From contig JAHEHB010000333.1 of the NCBI GenBank assembly GCA_024644775.1, positions 1-6,234 on the forward strand: DNA of 6,234 nt, written 5' to 3'. The position numbers and the translations under genes were made by a program. The stretch is from Deltaproteobacteria bacterium. Its GTDB lineage: Bacteria; Desulfobacterota; Desulfobacteria; Desulfobacterales; SURF-15. Shown here piece after piece: positions 1 through 5,737 of the stretch. Below the pieces are notes generated by a model. The model did not search any database. It had not been told where the DNA came from and saw only the letters and a program-made list of their open reading frames with translations. Every line of letters begins with the position of its first letter. The first letter of the stretch is position 1.

Positions 1-124
1 ATCATTAATTTCGATATAACGTTTAGCATTCGGATGCCGCTTGTCAATCCCATGAGATAATCTTGAGTTAATAAGATTGCATATTAACTATAAAACGGGT
101 CATCGAACCCATGAATTGGAACAC

Positions 125-310
125 TTAGAGACTTTCCGGATCGCAGAGGTTTTTATTGCTGGCTGCTGCACGGCCACAATTTTTACACACAAAATTAGGT
201 TTCCGAACGAGTTTCTTATACGCTTCCAAGTTCGATTTTACGTATCCGATGTTTTCTAAAAAACATAAGTGCTTGTCGTGTCCGGGATGCGGTAATTCGA
301 CTTTTTCCAT
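125..310 (-). CDS. Small Cys/His-rich putative zinc-binding protein, 61 aa
   Basis: A 61-residue protein of unknown function. The N-terminal third holds three histidines (H8, H11, H14) and C16. The C-terminal part holds C42-x2-C45 and C56, so a single zinc site or a small zinc ribbon is likely; this is inferred from the spacing only. There is no signal peptide or membrane segment, so it should be cytoplasmic. The ATG is preceded by a strong purine-rich ribosome binding site (AAAGGGGG, about 9 bases upstream), which supports it as a real gene despite its size. It starts 52 bases after the flavodoxin stop on the same strand, so the two are probably cotranscribed. From memory, small proteins with a similar pattern (PGH near the start, then CKNCGR) occur in sulfate-reducing Desulfobacterota, but I know of no assigned role. 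Overlapping open frames on the plus strand have no comparable start signals. Confidence 0.72.
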   Translation of the reverse strand: MEKVELPHPGHDKHLCFLENIGYVKSNLEAYKKLVRKPNFVCKNCGRAAASNKNLCDPESL

Positions 311-362
311 TCGTAATTTCCCCCTTTCAGGCGTTAGCCTTTAGAAAAAGAGCCGTTTCGTT

Positions 363-809
363 TTAAGCGGTCAATTTTTCCCCGATGGCTTTGCCATAAT
401 CCTGGCAGGGTTGCTCGCCTTTACCGGAGTCTATGATCTGTTCCTTGACGTTGAAAGGACCGATTTCCTTCATATCCATCTTAAAGACATGCGCTAACGT
501 ATCGTGAATAATTTCCGGAGCGCTGCCGATATGCGTATAGGAACCGAACGCCCCTCCCATTTTGCCTGCCAGATTGGCCTTTTGTGCCATAAACAGAAAG
601 GTTTTCATATCGTCGGCTATATGCTCAAAGTAGGTCGGACAGCCAAAAACATAGGCATCGTATCCATCCAGTTCCTTTTCATTTTTGATTTCCGAAATTT
701 TTTTTACCTCTGCTGCATATCCACTTGATCGAATACCATCTGCAATATGATTTGCCATTTTTTGCGTCCGTCCCGTTTCGCTGAAAAATGCAATCAATAC
801 TTTTATCAT
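363..809 (-). CDS. Flavodoxin family protein (FMN-binding), 148 aa
   Basis: A short-chain flavodoxin-like electron carrier, cytoplasmic. The N-terminal beta strand MIKVLIAFFS runs into the FMN phosphate-binding loop S10-E-T-G-R-T15, close to the family pattern (T/S)xTGxT. FGCPTYF (55-61) corresponds to the first isoalloxazine loop, with a tyrosine suitable for stacking. GAFGSY (86-91) is the central strand and second flavin loop. The length of 148 residues is the usual one for a single-domain flavodoxin or a WrbA/NAD(P)H-oxidoreductase-like flavoprotein, and the two subfamilies cannot be separated with certainty here. The start ATG has GGAG 8 bases upstream. The small zinc-binding gene follows on the same strand. 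In anaerobes such proteins replace or supplement ferredoxin, and some members are tied to oxidative-stress enzymes; which applies here is not shown by the sequence. Confidence 0.9.
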   Translation of the reverse strand: MIKVLIAFFSETGRTQKMANHIADGIRSSGYAAEVKKISEIKNEKELDGYDAYVFGCPTYFEHIADDMKTFLFMAQKANLAGKMGGAFGSYTHIGSAPEIIHDTLAHVFKMDMKEIGPFNVKEQIIDSGKGEQPCQDYGKAIGEKLTA

Positions 810-822
810 GGCTGCATCTCCG
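810..822 (-). promoter_or_regulatory. Ribosome binding site of the flavodoxin gene
   Basis: On the minus strand the bases read CCGGAG followed by an 8-base spacer and the ATG at 809-807. This is a good Shine-Dalgarno match and fixes the flavodoxin start. Confidence 0.6.
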
Positions 823-896
823 GTGGATCCACCCGTTATTGTTATTAATTTTTAGACACTGACGGTTTCAGGTTCTCATGTTTTGTATCTAATTGA

Positions 897-926
897 ACCA
901 TAAACACCCATGTCAATCCCTGTCAA
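897..926 (-). promoter_or_regulatory. Candidate sigma-70-type promoter for the flavodoxin gene
   Basis: Read on the minus strand, a perfect TTGACA (926-921) is followed after 18 bases by TATGGT (902-897), a 4 of 6 match to the -10 consensus. A second TTGACA lies 10 bases downstream (916-911), so two overlapping promoters, or a tandem binding motif, are possible. The 5' leader to the ATG would be about 80 bases. This is a pattern match only. Confidence 0.4.
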
Positions 927-927
927 G

Positions 928-955
928 GTGAAACTGTTTTAGTCGGTCGTTTCAC
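928..955. promoter_or_regulatory. Inverted repeat GTGAAAC-N14-GTTTCAC, candidate operator
   Basis: A perfect 7-bp dyad at 928-934 and 949-955. The half-site centres are 21 bp apart, two helical turns, so a dimeric regulator could contact one face of the DNA. It lies immediately upstream of the candidate TTGACA box of the flavodoxin promoter, a position typical of an activator site. As RNA it would have a 14-base loop and no T-run, so a terminator is unlikely. I do not recognise the motif as that of a named regulator. Confidence 0.4.
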
Positions 956-1068
956 TCTCAAAATAGACAGGATCTACACGACAAAATCAGCATGAAAATG
1001 TTTCGTTTGGATAAATGAAGGTTGGTTGCCTGATGCGCGCTTGAACAGGGTGTTGCTTGGTGGAAAAG

Positions 1069-1100
1069 AAAAAAACCCTCGGTGGAATTACCACCGAGGG
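1069..1100 (-). terminator. Rho-independent terminator of the cytochrome c gene
   Basis: On the minus strand CCCTCGGTGG and CCACCGAGGG form a perfect 10-bp GC-rich stem around a 5-base loop, followed at once by seven T residues. It lies 23 bases after the cytochrome stop codon. The plus strand has no T-run after the hairpin, so it acts in one direction only. It insulates the flavodoxin gene from the cytochrome transcript. Confidence 0.95.
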
Positions 1101-1123
1101 CAATAAGGTTTCAGTTTCGGAAT

Positions 1124-1606
1124 CTATTCTTCTTTATGGCAATTTTTACAACTCAATGGCCCCGCCGTTTTTAGTTTTGTATCTTTATCACTCAATCTGA
1201 GTTTCTTTTCCGCTTCAATGTTCTGTTTTCTTATGGATTTGTGGCAGTCGAGGCAATTGTTGTGGTAAGCGTTTTTAAAATAGCGCATGGCTACATTTTT
1301 GTCTTCAGCATTCTTCTGATTTTTTTTGGGTGGCTTTAAAACATCATGGCAACCTGAGGTGGCACACCCGACGATCGGCCCCTCGTGATCCCACTTGTGG
1401 TGACACGCATTGCAGCTATAATCAAAATGTCTGGAATGCGGGAAATCAACGGTTGGTCTCCTTGCCGCGACCCCCTCCGGGGGTTCGATTTTGAATGATC
1501 CCATCGGTATACAAATTTCTTCAACCGTTTCCTGTCCGGAAACTATCAGACTCAATCCGAAAGTGACAATGACAACAATCAACCCAACGATACGTAACTT
1601 TTGCAT
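1124..1606 (-). CDS. Exported tetrahaem class III cytochrome c (cytochrome c3 family), 160 aa
   Basis: A periplasmic multihaem electron carrier. The N-terminus (MQKLR followed by a hydrophobic run to about residue 23) is a Sec signal peptide. The mature part has four haem attachment motifs: C65-x2-C68-H69, C81-x4-C86-H87, C118-x2-C121-H122 and C153-x2-C156-H157. The CX4CH second site, and FPHSRH (55-60) just before haem 1, are hallmarks of the tetrahaem cytochrome c3 fold. H57, H60, H70, H74 and H115 are available as distal ligands. C32, near the mature N-terminus, is outside any haem motif. The start is set by AGAGGGAG (1620-1613) six bases before this ATG; the frame is open 13 codons further upstream but without such a signal. 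The gene is transcribed alone, with its own terminator, and diverges from the MFS gene. The usual role of the family is to pass electrons between periplasmic hydrogenases or formate dehydrogenases and membrane complexes; the partner here is unknown. Confidence 0.92.
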   Translation of the reverse strand: MQKLRIVGLIVVIVTFGLSLIVSGQETVEEICIPMGSFKIEPPEGVAARRPTVDFPHSRHFDYSCNACHHKWDHEGPIVGCATSGCHDVLKPPKKNQKNAEDKNVAMRYFKNAYHNNCLDCHKSIRKQNIEAEKKLRLSDKDTKLKTAGPLSCKNCHKEE

Positions 1607-1703
1607 TCTCATCTCCCTCTGTCGGTATCTGTAACTTCGTTTCACTTAAGATGGTGAAATTGGTAAATATTTTTAAGATGAAATCTAAAATTGAGATCGT
1701 GTC

Positions 1704-1712
1704 TGCTATAAT
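1704..1712 (+). promoter_or_regulatory. Extended -10 promoter candidate (TGCTATAAT) for the MFS operon
   Basis: A perfect TATAAT (1707-1712) is preceded by TGC, the TGn extended -10 element. No good -35 box lies 17 bases upstream (the hexamer there is TCTAAA), which is acceptable for an extended -10 promoter. It would give an unusually long leader of about 185 bases before the MFS start. It sits in an AT-rich intergenic region shared with the divergent cytochrome gene. Confidence 0.45.
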
Positions 1713-1904
1713 ATGCTTTTAGAAAACTTTCAACGATTATTTATTTAAAGTGATCGCCTGCATCATGGATACAAGGTTGTCCTTTTCTCAAAGAACGGCA
1801 GTCTTGTCAACAACAGGGTCAGGCTATAGAGTTAAACCTTGATCTTTGCAGAGGAATGCAGTAATTGCCACAACCTTATCGTGTTGATTGAGAAAGGGTC
1901 CTGC

Positions 1905-3173
1905 ATGGGGTTTCGTTTTCCATTTTATTACGGCTGGATTATTGTCGCTATTTCCGCCATCACAATGACACTGGTGTACGGCGTACGACATTCCTTTTCC
2001 GTCTTTTTCCCGTCGATCCTTAATGAGTTTGGGTGGCAACGCGGAAGCACTTCGATTATACTGTCTCTCCATATTCTTACTTATGGCCTGTTAGCTCCCA
2101 TTGCCGGTATTCTTGCAGACCGATGGCGCCCCCGACGAGTCATGCCGATGGGTGCACTCATTATTGGAACGGCTGCCGCTTGCTGTTATTTTGCGCAGAA
2201 ACTGTGGCATTTTTATCTCCTTTTTGGTGTAATGACACCCTTGGGTCTTGCTTTTTGCGGTTGGCCTCTGATGTCGCCCACATTGGCAAACTGGTTTGCG
2301 AAACGCCGTGGGCTTACGTTGGGAGTCGGACAAATGGGCGGCGGATTCAGTTTTGTTTTTGGATTGTTTGTCGAGTATATGATCCATCAGGTGGGCTGGC
2401 GTATGGCGTTTGTCGTCGTGGGTGCCATACTGGTTGTTGTTTTGGTTCCTTTGCTCGTTTTGTTCTATTATTATCACCCCAAACATAAAGGGCTTAAGCC
2501 CTATGGCGCCGAAACGCGTGGATCCCATTGTTCGGTAGATCCACAAACACTGCATCACAATTTTCCGGATTGGACGATCCATAGAGCGATGCAGACTCCT
2601 CATTTGTGGCTCCTGGTGTTATCTCAATTTTTCCATTGGGGAGTCGCATGTTATCTGATATTGGCCCATCAAATAAAATTCGCTCAAGATGCAGGCTACA
2701 GCGGGATGTTTGCCGCCTCCATATTTGCACTCTATGGCATATTCATGGTTACGGGCCAACTTTCATCGGCCATCTCCGATTGGGTTGGCCGGGAATTGAC
2801 CATTGTACTTGCGACGGTTTTAACGATTGTTGCCTTGTTTGCATTGATTTCGGTAAGAGATGCCTCGAGTCCCTGGCTTCTCTATGTGTATGCCATTTGT
2901 TTTGGTTATGGCTCCGGGCTGTTTTCTCCCACCATCTTTGCCGGTGCAGCCGATATTTTTCATGGTGATCGATTTGGGTCGATCAATGGGCTTATTTTGA
3001 CCGGTATGGGTTTTGGTGGCGCCATAGGACCGTGGATCGGCGGTTATATTTATGACGTATGGGGAAGCTATGATTTTGCGATTGTTTTAAGTATGGTCTG
3101 TTTTGCCCTATCTGGAATCACATTCGTATTGGCAGCTCCCCGGCATGCGCATAAAATTCGGGAAGCCATTTGA
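1905..3173 (+). CDS. Major facilitator superfamily transporter, 422 aa (monocarboxylate/OFA-like)
   Basis: An inner-membrane secondary transporter with about 12 predicted helices. The signature after helix 2, GILADRWRPRR (68-78), is MFS motif A, and SDWVGRE (291-297) is its weaker repeat in the second half. ANWFAKRRGLTLGVGQMGGG (128-147) resembles the loop and helix-5 signature of the oxalate:formate antiporter and monocarboxylate transporter groups. A hydrophilic loop (about 191-230) separates the two six-helix halves. I chose this ATG because GAAAGGG lies six bases upstream and the protein begins directly with FPFYYGWIIVA, as in related transporters. A TTG in the same frame 22 codons upstream would add a hydrophilic stretch not expected in the family. 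The epimerase-like gene follows after 35 bases, so both are probably one operon. An organic anion is the best guess for substrate, from family resemblance only. Confidence 0.88.
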   Translation: MGFRFPFYYGWIIVAISAITMTLVYGVRHSFSVFFPSILNEFGWQRGSTSIILSLHILTYGLLAPIAGILADRWRPRRVMPMGALIIGTAAACCYFAQKLWHFYLLFGVMTPLGLAFCGWPLMSPTLANWFAKRRGLTLGVGQMGGGFSFVFGLFVEYMIHQVGWRMAFVVVGAILVVVLVPLLVLFYYYHPKHKGLKPYGAETRGSHCSVDPQTLHHNFPDWTIHRAMQTPHLWLLVLSQFFHWGVACYLILAHQIKFAQDAGYSGMFAASIFALYGIFMVTGQLSSAISDWVGRELTIVLATVLTIVALFALISVRDASSPWLLYVYAICFGYGSGLFSPTIFAGAADIFHGDRFGSINGLILTGMGFGGAIGPWIGGYIYDVWGSYDFAIVLSMVCFALSGITFVLAAPRHAHKIREAI

Positions 3174-3208
3174 TTCCATTTTCACCCATATTTCAGAAGG
3201 AATGATAC

Positions 3209-4228
3209 ATGAAAGTCCTTATTTTGGGCGGTACCGGCGTTATTAGCAGAGCCATTGTAGCGCAGTTGTTATCCCAAAATCATGAAGTCGGTGTCTTTAA
3301 TCGGGGTAACAATCCACTACCGTTTATGAAGGATGTGCAGCATATCGTCGGTGACAGGCTGGATCGTGACGCATTCAAAAGCAGATTACGAAAGGAAACC
3401 TTCGATGCGGTCATCGATATGATCTGTTTTAACGAGGCGGATGCCAAATCCACTGTCGAAACTTTTAGGAATAATTCCGATCAGATCGTATTTTGTTCAA
3501 GCATTGCCGCGTATAAACGACCCTATCGGAGTGTTCCGATCGTCGAAGCGAAAGAAGCGTTTCATGACAATCCGGAATTCGGTTATGCCTTCCACAAAGC
3601 GGAAGTAGAACGGTATCTAAGCCGCGTAATTCAGCAAGAGAAGCTTCCGATCACGATTATCCGCCCATCTCTCACATACGGACCGGGTGCTTCTAATATT
3701 GGGGTTTTAAGACAGAATTACGGTATCGTGGATCGTATCCGCAAAGGAAAACCGTTGGTCATGTTCGGAGATGGCAGCACTTCCTGGAGCTGGACCTTTG
3801 CCCCGGATTTGGCAAAAGCGTTCGTCGGGGTTTTGGGAAATAAAAAAACATATGGACAGGCGTACCACGCAACCAGCGAGGAAAGGCACATCTGGGAAGA
3901 TCTCTATTTGGAGATGGGAAAAATCATTGGGAAGGCACCTCACATCGTACACATACCGTCTGAGCTCCTTTACAGCGCTGCACCGAATCTTTGTGGACAC
4001 CTTTGCTTTGAAAAAACCTTTGTGGGAATATTTGACAATTCGAAGATAAAAAAAGACGTTCCGTCGTTTCAATTGGAGATATCTTTGAACGATGGTCTAA
4101 ACAAGATCGTTGAATGGTGGGAAAAAGAAGCCAATAGGGTGGATCCGGGGAAAGATATTCTAGAAGACCGCCTGGTCAGCATCTATTGCCATTGGGCGGA
4201 TCATATGAAAAATTTGTATATGAAATAA
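3209..4228 (+). CDS. NAD-dependent epimerase/dehydratase family protein (SDR), 339 aa
   Basis: A cytoplasmic Rossmann-fold protein of the extended/atypical SDR group. The N-terminus MKVLILGGTGVIS carries the dinucleotide loop as GGTGVIS (7-13), with Ser in place of the last Gly of GxxGxxG. FNRG (30-33) follows strand 2, where the cofactor ribose is recognised. CSS (96-98) and Y126-AFH-K130 give the Ser/Tyr-x3-Lys catalytic set. RPSLTYGPG (152-160) and FGDGSTSWSWTF (186-197) are typical substrate-domain segments. This profile resembles the group of nucleoside-sugar epimerases related to plant CSP41 rather than GalE itself. AGAAGGA lies about 8 bases before the ATG. It follows the MFS gene closely, so it may act on the imported compound. 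The actual substrate and reaction are unknown, and no convincing terminator follows the stop. Confidence 0.88.
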   Translation: MKVLILGGTGVISRAIVAQLLSQNHEVGVFNRGNNPLPFMKDVQHIVGDRLDRDAFKSRLRKETFDAVIDMICFNEADAKSTVETFRNNSDQIVFCSSIAAYKRPYRSVPIVEAKEAFHDNPEFGYAFHKAEVERYLSRVIQQEKLPITIIRPSLTYGPGASNIGVLRQNYGIVDRIRKGKPLVMFGDGSTSWSWTFAPDLAKAFVGVLGNKKTYGQAYHATSEERHIWEDLYLEMGKIIGKAPHIVHIPSELLYSAAPNLCGHLCFEKTFVGIFDNSKIKKDVPSFQLEISLNDGLNKIVEWWEKEANRVDPGKDILEDRLVSIYCHWADHMKNLYMK

Positions 4229-4241
4229 TATAAAATATAGG

Positions 4242-4276
4242 CTGAGCGGTTCGGGGTTCAACGTTCCGGGTTGAAA
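4242..4276 (+). repeat. Degenerate heptamer (GTTCNNG) repeat, copy 1
   Basis: Five consecutive 7-base units starting at 4242: CTGAGCG, GTTCGGG, GTTCAAC, GTTCCGG, GTTGAAA. The array begins just after the epimerase stop, in the space before the convergent zinc-ribbon gene. It shares its first unit and unit pattern with the array at 4941-5017 and has the same orientation. TTCAAC and GTTGAA within it could form a 6-bp stem, but no T-run follows on the plus strand. Confidence 0.6.
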
Positions 4277-4311
4277 AACGCCTCGTTTACTTCAAGATAT
4301 TGAAATCATCG

Positions 4312-4524
4312 TTATTTAAAGGCCCACAGAATAAAACATGCTAACACTGCAAGCGATAGTAAGAAGGAAACATTTGCGTACCAATTAATCGATTTTTTTG
4401 CGTATCCGTGTTTATCAACGGCTATTTTGACTTTCTGCCCACAAGATGGGCACTCCTTGATTTCCATAGCGAAATTCTTAAAACACTCTGGACATCTTTT
4501 GTTATTATTTATCATGACCGGCAT
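4312..4524 (-). CDS. Small zinc-ribbon protein with C-terminal membrane anchor, 70 aa
   Basis: A two-part protein. C11-P-E-C14 and C25-P-S-C28 form a classic zinc ribbon (two CPxC knuckles 10 residues apart). After a basic linker, residues about 50-69 are a strongly hydrophobic helix, so the protein is probably tail-anchored with the ribbon in the cytoplasm. Its function is unknown; many bacteria carry similar short zinc-ribbon membrane proteins without assigned roles. The start is uncertain: neither the ATG at 4524 nor the one three codons later (4515) has a clear ribosome binding site, and both keep all motifs. It lies 48 bases after the stop of the small gene upstream on the same strand and may be cotranscribed with it. 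Confidence 0.65.
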   Translation of the reverse strand: MPVMINNNKRCPECFKNFAMEIKECPSCGQKVKIAVDKHGYAKKSINWYANVSFLLSLAVLACFILWAFK

Positions 4525-4572
4525 GGCAATTAGATTTTCAGCGATTCGATATACAGTTTAAGTTTAACTATT

Positions 4573-4812
4573 TCATACGTACTTTTCTTTTCTAAAAAGA
4601 TCTGAGAGTACTTCATCAATTTGCTCGGCAGACATTACCTTGAGCTCGAACAATATCTGTCCAATAAGACGATGTTCTGCTTTCTCGATTTCATCTTGTA
4701 CCTGCACTTTTAGTGCATTGGTGAGGTCGGCTTCAATAATAAATCCCTTTTCTACTGCGATATTTCCAAAACGTTTTTCGTAGATTTTTATTTTTTCAGG
4801 CATTTCAGCCAT
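4573..4812 (-). CDS. Stand-alone GspE/MshE N-terminal-like domain protein, 79 aa
   Basis: A small soluble protein resembling the N-terminal domain of type II secretion/type IV pilus ATPases (GspE/PilB/MshE). The pattern RFGNIAVEKGFIIEADLTNAL (14-34), then HRLIGQILFELKVMSAEQIDEVL (47-69), matches the repeated form (K)LGxxLVxxGxIxxxxLxxAL in which two short helical units pack together. In MshE-type proteins this domain binds cyclic di-GMP; I cannot confirm that the binding residues are kept here. No ATPase domain is attached and no secretion genes are visible nearby. The ATG has AGGGAG 10 bases upstream. The zinc-ribbon gene follows on the same strand. Family assignment is by pattern recognition and is moderately sure; function is unknown. 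Confidence 0.72.
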   Translation of the reverse strand: MAEMPEKIKIYEKRFGNIAVEKGFIIEADLTNALKVQVQDEIEKAEHRLIGQILFELKVMSAEQIDEVLSDLFRKEKYV

Positions 4813-4879
4813 AAATCAATCGCTCCCTTGTTTTTGTTAAAATTATGATCAAAAAAAAACCGTTTACTGACACCAAGAT

Positions 4880-4895
4880 TATTTATTAATAATAT
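4880..4895. repeat. AT-rich inverted repeat upstream of the 79-aa gene
   Basis: ATTATT and AATAAT flank TATT, making a short AT-only dyad about 70 bases upstream of the small gene's start. It could belong to a promoter (the minus strand offers TATTAT-like hexamers) or simply reflect base composition. Confidence 0.25.
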
Positions 4896-4940
4896 CGGAT
4901 TGTATCGGTTAATCTTTATAAAAAATGAGTTCACCTTAAA

Positions 4941-5017
4941 CTGATCGGTTCCAGGTTCAAGGGTCAAGGTTCCAGGGGGAGACTAAAGATCAAAGGGACA
5001 AGGCTAGAGGTGAAAGG
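4941..5017 (+). repeat. Degenerate heptamer repeat array, copy 2, in a 322-base gene-free stretch
   Basis: The 4813-5134 interval has no gene I can support. Its main content is this array, read in 7-base units from 4941: CTGATCG, GTTCCAG, GTTCAAG, GGTCAAG, GTTCCAG, GGGGAGA, CTAAAGA, TCAAAGG, GACAAGG, CTAGAGG, TGAAAGG. Later units drift but keep the purine-rich end of the unit. It shares CTGAnCGGTTC and the following GGTTCAA with copy 1 at 4242. No protein-like frame runs through it; a 65-codon plus-strand frame further on (5041-5238) mostly overlaps the flavin reductase gene antisense and lacks coding character. Confidence 0.6.
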
Positions 5018-5134
5018 ATTGCGACTGATGGGCGCTGTTTATGGTATTGATCAAGTGCCGGAATACCCGGTATAGCTTAATAATAAATGAATTCGGCTTT
5101 TTACAAATTCATCCCATTCGATATTCTGAGAATT

Positions 5135-5710
5135 TTATCTGCTTTTTTTCAACTCTCGGCCAACGCTATATGCTTTGGCCACTTCTTTCCCAAAGGAAAG
5201 GTAAACCGACGCCTCCATGTCGAAGACCATCGGCCTGATTCTTTCAGTGTCCGGCCTGCCATTTAAAATACAGTCTTCGGAGATGTAGCTCCCCTCAATT
5301 TGACCGATAACAAACGAATGGGTGCCCAAATTCAATAGGTGTTTTACCTGGCATTCGTGATTTAAGGGGCATTGTTCAATCATCGGAGCGGTCTTTAACG
5401 TACCGTAAAACACACTGAATCCGCAGACAGCCACCTTGTCAGCATCCCGACCGGATACTATTCCGCAATAGTCCAACTCCTTTACTTGATCCAGGGAAGG
5501 CGTGTTTACTGAAAAGGTCATGTTCTGTCGAATACCTTTGAGCGTGTGATGCCGGTGTTGTATCGGAATGCCAATCATGGGTGGCTTGGCGTTGACCACC
5601 CCACCACCGCCGACTGCCATGAAATTAGGCTTGTCGTCGACCTTTGTCCCAACCAAGAGGGCCGGGCGGGGATACATGTACCTATCGGGGGGTAGAGTCA
5701 CCTTGGCCAT
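5135..5710 (-). CDS. Flavin reductase-like domain protein (flavoredoxin family), 191 aa
   Basis: A cytoplasmic FMN-binding split-barrel protein of the flavin reductase-like family. Landmarks in order: RYMYPRPALLVGT (10-22), KPNFMAV (27-33), NAKPPMIGIPI (40-50), FSVNTPS (66-72), DYCGIVSGRDADK (80-92), FYGTLKTAPMIEQCPLNHECQV (101-122) and GTHSFVIGQI (129-138). These match flavoredoxin of sulfate reducers and related NAD(P)H:FMN reductases, and the length is normal. GGGG at 34-37 replaces the AWxG often found after the FMTV strand. C114 and C120 correspond to conserved cysteines of this group. The ATG has AAGGA 7 bases upstream. It starts 27 bases after the MoaD-like gene and is probably the third gene of an aor operon. 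In Desulfovibrio, flavoredoxin takes part in electron flow for sulfur-compound reduction; the partner here is not known. Confidence 0.9.
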   Translation of the reverse strand: MAKVTLPPDRYMYPRPALLVGTKVDDKPNFMAVGGGGVVNAKPPMIGIPIQHRHHTLKGIRQNMTFSVNTPSLDQVKELDYCGIVSGRDADKVAVCGFSVFYGTLKTAPMIEQCPLNHECQVKHLLNLGTHSFVIGQIEGSYISEDCILNGRPDTERIRPMVFDMEASVYLSFGKEVAKAYSVGRELKKSR

Positions 5711-5737
5711 CGTATTTTCCTTTTGATTGAGTTCGGT

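Noticed and set aside
1..66. Protein-like minus-strand frame at the left edge (HGIDKRHPNAKRYIEIND) and an overlapping open plus-strand frame ending at position 60.
   Set aside because: The minus frame has no ATG, GTG or TTG after the upstream stop, and the plus frame gives only 19 residues. Either could be a gene end or remnant, but 60 bases at an edge are not enough to decide; the flanking sequence is needed.
1336..1524. Open frame antiparallel or alternate to the cytochrome gene.
   Set aside because: It lies wholly within the cytochrome c coding region in another frame and has no ribosome binding site or recognisable motif.
1839..1904. A CSNCH haem-like motif in the frame just upstream of the MFS start.
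   Set aside because: It would require a TTG start and 22 extra hydrophilic residues before a normal MFS N-terminus. The frame is closed directly upstream and no other cytochrome features are present, so the motif is most likely chance.
2033..2968. Several 78-170 codon open frames inside the MFS gene on both strands.
   Set aside because: They are shadows of the transporter gene: Cys/Trp/His-rich or low-hydropathy translations with no family resemblance and no start signals.
4256..4290. Possible terminators between the epimerase and zinc-ribbon genes (TTCAAC/GTTGAA on plus; AAACG/CGTTTTT on minus).
   Set aside because: The stems are only 5-6 bp. The plus candidate lacks a T-run and the minus one is very weak, so neither supports a terminator call.
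4941..5017. CRISPR array.
   Set aside because: The units are 7 bases, degenerate and contiguous, without unique spacers, so this is a simple-type repeat and not a CRISPR array.
5041..5238. A 65-codon plus-strand open frame.
   Set aside because: Its second half is antisense to the flavin reductase gene, and it has no convincing ribosome binding site or protein-like composition.
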